Assembly: GCF_003311645.1 (NCBI RefSeq) | Contig: NZ_QEST01000051.1 | Coordinates: forward strand, 1-40,694 | Length of the DNA: 40,694 nt | Origin: Streptomyces sp. PT12 | GTDB taxonomy: Bacteria; Actinomycetota; Actinomycetes; Streptomycetales; Streptomycetaceae | Direction: 5' to 3' | Shown: piece after piece, positions 38,506 to 40,694 of the stretch | Layout: each line of letters opens with the position of its first letter | Position numbering within the stretch: the stretch's first letter is position 1 | The notes under the pieces: generated by a model | Told to the model about the DNA's origin: nothing | Seen by the model: the letters and a program-made list of their open reading frames with translations, nothing else | Database searches by the model: none | Position numbers and translations under genes: made by a program

Positions 38506-39381
38506 GTGCGGCAGCGGGCAGTGGTCACCGGAGCGACCAGCGGTATCGGCGAGGCGATCGTCCGCCGCCTCGCTGAGGCCAGCGCAACCGTCGTGATGGT
38601 CGGCCGCGCCGAGGAACGGCTCGAACAAGCCAGGCGACGCGTCCACGCTGCCGTCCCGCACGCCGACCTCAGGACGGAACGCGCGGATCTCTCGCTCCTC
38701 AGCGATGTCCGCGCCCTGGCCAAGCGCCTCGACGAGCAGGAGCCGCCGACCATCGTGATCAGCAACGCGGCCGTCATCGCGCCCGTGGCGGACGTCACCT
38801 CCGAAGGTCTCCAGCGGATCCTGGTCACCAACCACCTCGCCCCGTACCTCCTGCTGCGCTCGCTCGTCGCGACGGTCGGCGAGCGGCCCGCGAGGTTCGT
38901 CGTCGTGGGAGCCTCACCGACCGGGCTCACCAGGGCGCCGGTGGACCTTGACGACCTGTCGTGCTCGACGGGACGCGGCCTCGGCCCCATCCCGAGCTTC
39001 CGGCCCTTCGTCAGCTACGGCCGGACCAAGAACATGAACGCGATGTTCGTCTACTCCCTCGCCGAGCGCCTGGCGGGCACGCGCATCACCGTCAACGGCG
39101 TGCATCCGGGCATCATCAAGGGCACGCGGCTCGGCCACGACGCCCAACGGGGCACGTTGCGGCTCATGACCCGCGCGCTCCGCCCCTTCTCCGGCCGCCC
39201 GGACGCCGGAGCCGACACCCCCGTCTGGCTGGCGACCTCCCCTGACGTCGAGAACGTGACCGGCCGCTTCTTCGTCAAGCGCGCCCAGGTCACCACCGCC
39301 CCCCACACCACAGAACCGGCCCGCCTCGACCGCCTGTGGGAGGAGAGCGCCCACCTCACGGGCCTCCCGCCCATCCTGTGA
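38506..39381 (+). CDS. Short-chain dehydrogenase/reductase under TetR control
   Basis: A 291-residue SDR related to protochlorophyllide-reductase/retinol-dehydrogenase types. The cofactor loop is TGATSGIG (residues 8-15), VISNAAV replaces N-A-G, and the catalytic pair is Y171-G-R-T-K175. Later segments are NGVHPGIIKGTRLGH and PVWLATSPDVENVTGRFFV. Start choice: GTG at 38506 with AGGAG 6 nt upstream; a GTG at 38488 adds six residues and uses GGGAGGGG from the palindrome. It is divergent from a TetR gene with shared operators, so it is probably induced by its substrate or a related compound. Confidence 0.9.
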   Translation: MRQRAVVTGATSGIGEAIVRRLAEASATVVMVGRAEERLEQARRRVHAAVPHADLRTERADLSLLSDVRALAKRLDEQEPPTIVISNAAVIAPVADVTSEGLQRILVTNHLAPYLLLRSLVATVGERPARFVVVGASPTGLTRAPVDLDDLSCSTGRGLGPIPSFRPFVSYGRTKNMNAMFVYSLAERLAGTRITVNGVHPGIIKGTRLGHDAQRGTLRLMTRALRPFSGRPDAGADTPVWLATSPDVENVTGRFFVKRAQVTTAPHTTEPARLDRLWEESAHLTGLPPIL

Positions 39382-39419
39382 CGTGTCCCTGACCCGGCGC
39401 CATGGCTACCGTTGCCGCA

Positions 39420-40355
39420 TGGAAACGATCGACGGCTTCTCTGGCGCCGTTCTGGGTGACCCGCGGCGGAAGAACCGTCCTGCGGGCCGCGGCCGGTGCC
39501 GCGAGCGCCGCGCCGGGACGGTGTGCACGCCGGACACCCGCTTCCAGATCGCCTCGGTGAGCAAGCAGTTCACCGCGGCGGCGGCGATGCCCCTGGTCGA
39601 GAAGGGAGAGATCGGCCTCCATGAGCCGATCTCCCGTCGGCTCGCCGACTGCCCCGAACGCTGGCGGCGGCTGACCCCGCATCAACTCCTCACCCTCACC
39701 TCGGGTATGGGCCACTGCGGGACCTCCCGGGTTCGGCACCGACCGGCCGGGCGACCCGCGCGACATCCTCGACCGCTTCTCAAGCCTCCCGCTGCGCTGC
39801 ACACCCGGCAGCACGTGGCACTACAGCTCGCCCGGATACCTCCTCACGGCATGGATCATCGAGCGGGTCAGCGCGCAGGGCTACGCCGACTCCCTCACCG
39901 AGCGGGTCCTGCGGCCCCTCGGCACGACATCGACATGCGTCGGCGAGGCCCCGTCCGAGCCGGTGGCACACGGCTACCGTGCGGGCCGACGTGTGGACAC
40001 GGCGGAGTTCGCCGCCCTGCCGGGGCCCGGCGACCTCTGGTCGACGGTCGACGATCTGGCCCTCCACACCGCCGCGTTCAACGCCGGACACCTCCTCACC
40101 CCCCGCTCACGCGAGGCGATGACCGCCCCGCACGTGCCCTTGGACGGCGCGATGGCCGCGGGCGGCTGCGGATACTTCCTCGGCACACTCACCGGCCACG
40201 CGGCGCGCTTCCACTCCGGCGACAACCCGGTGTACCAATCCTTCCTCGCCTGGCCACCCCACCTCGACGCGACGGTCGCGCTCCTGTGCAACGACGAGGA
40301 GACGCACATCGAAGCCCTCCTGCGCCAGCTGATACCAGCGGCGATGCAGGGCTGA
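39420..40355 (+). pseudogene. Serine beta-lactamase-family hydrolase, frameshifted
   Basis: The beta-lactamase/esterase fold is readable in pieces: METIDGFSGAVL; then one base out (VTRGGRTVLRAAAGAAS, in the next frame); then TRFQIASVSKQFTAAAAM with the S-x-x-K active site; then LTPHQLLTLTSGMGH; and after another slip DILDRFSSLPLRCTPGSTWH and YSSPGYLLTAWIIERVSAQG to a stop at 40355 (C-terminal KTG region present as H-S-G). Frame changes are needed near 39450, 39519 and 39715-39730. TACCGT lies six nt before the ATG, so the promoter is still present. No full-length product is possible. Confidence 0.78.
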
Positions 40356-40444
40356 CACCCGCGCCCCGGGTGACACCGCGCACGCGGCCGTGGCGGTTGC
40401 GGTGCTTCCCGCTGTACGGCATGGCTCGTCCGGGCAGGGTGGCG

Positions 40445-40694
40445 TCAACGCTCGACATCGGCGGACGGCTCGATGACCTTAGCCCAGACACGGCCGCTCC
40501 AGGGGTTTCCGCCGACACCCAGATGTGCTGCGACGACATCGTTGAGCGACTTCGGACGATCGATGCCGATGGTGTCTTTGAGCCACCCCAGAGAGACGCA
40601 CTCGACGCAGAGCGGGAACGGCACACCGTTGGACGTGAAGCGGGTCTGTCCAGTCAACGGCTGATCTTGGTTGTTGAGGTTCAGTGGCTGGTGG
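40445..40694 (-). CDS. 3' part of an unidentified gene running off the window
   Basis: The frame is open from the right edge to a stop at 40445-40447, giving 82 residues (HQPLNLNNQDQPLTGQTRFT, then PFPLCVECVSLGWLKDTIGI, SLNDVVAAHLGVGGNPWSGR and VWAKVIEPSADVER). No start is needed inside the window, although a TTG at 40655-40657 exists. Two closely spaced cysteines (C-V-E-C) may hold metal. Codon use is less GC-biased than the neighbours (GAT, CGT, GCA, CAT and GGT are frequent), suggesting transferred DNA. Not recognised. Confidence 0.55.
   Translation of the reverse strand, partial: HQPLNLNNQDQPLTGQTRFTSNGVPFPLCVECVSLGWLKDTIGIDRPKSLNDVVAAHLGVGGNPWSGRVWAKVIEPSADVER

Noticed and set aside
1-40694. 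tRNA, rRNA, riboswitch or biosynthetic (PKS/NRPS) genes
   Set aside because: I saw no tRNA cloverleaf, rRNA segment, named riboswitch or assembly-line domain. Only regulatory genes for secondary metabolism are present.

Overview
The window is very GC-rich DNA with strong G/C third-position bias, and it reads as a Streptomyces chromosome. The main evidence is a complete afsK ... afsS-afsR set followed by fbiC, in the order I remember for the Streptomyces coelicolor chromosome (recalled, not searched). The gene types fit too: a mycothiol-dependent MDMPI fold fused to a zinc-finger anti-sigma domain, BldG-type STAS and RsbW-type ATPase proteins, and F420 synthesis. I saw no rRNA, tRNA or CRISPR array.

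Layout. 1-620: a 155-bp IS5-type MITE with a CTAG target duplication, then gene-free GC-rich DNA with a G-quadruplex motif. 621-3759: a regulatory group of ECF sigma factor with overlapping anti-sigma gene, a STAS antagonist and an ATPase. 3934-6096: flavin monooxygenase, a 46-aa ORF, a G-run tandem repeat and a TetR regulator. 6349-16122: the Afs signalling region, with the kinase afsK, a membrane protein, an exo/endo/phosphatase, an alpha/beta hydrolase, a newly noticed 50-aa secreted-peptide gene, afsS and afsR. 16172-20547: a collapsed PHP gene, fbiC, and an ADP-ribosylglycohydrolase overlapping fbiC. 20715-24856: a PPOX protein and a decayed sugar-uptake cassette (regulator, binding protein, permease all broken) whose last fragment runs in frame into a phosphotransferase. 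24940-31870: small membrane proteins, an SMP-30 hydrolase, SDR, VanZ, GNAT, Tat-exported PHP and HIT proteins. 31880-40694: an ARMT1-like phosphatase, MerR/thioredoxin, an epimerase, VOC and TetR/SDR divergent genes, several pseudogenes, and a partial gene at the right edge.

How they work together. AfsK phosphorylates AfsR, and phosphorylated AfsR activates afsS, which stimulates secondary metabolism; this is established for the family. Here afsS has three 22-24-residue repeats. A peptide gene just downstream encodes a signal sequence followed by one degenerate copy of the same D-x-H-V-Y motif, and the afsS leader can form two mutually exclusive hairpins. These make the afsS locus the most interesting part of the window.

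Two other themes run through the window. First, many genes have a TANNNT box 6-8 nt before the start codon, as expected for leaderless transcripts, and some of these boxes share a stop codon with the gene upstream. Second, at least nine genes are frameshifted or truncated, so this chromosome segment is eroding and some neighbouring frames have become fused.
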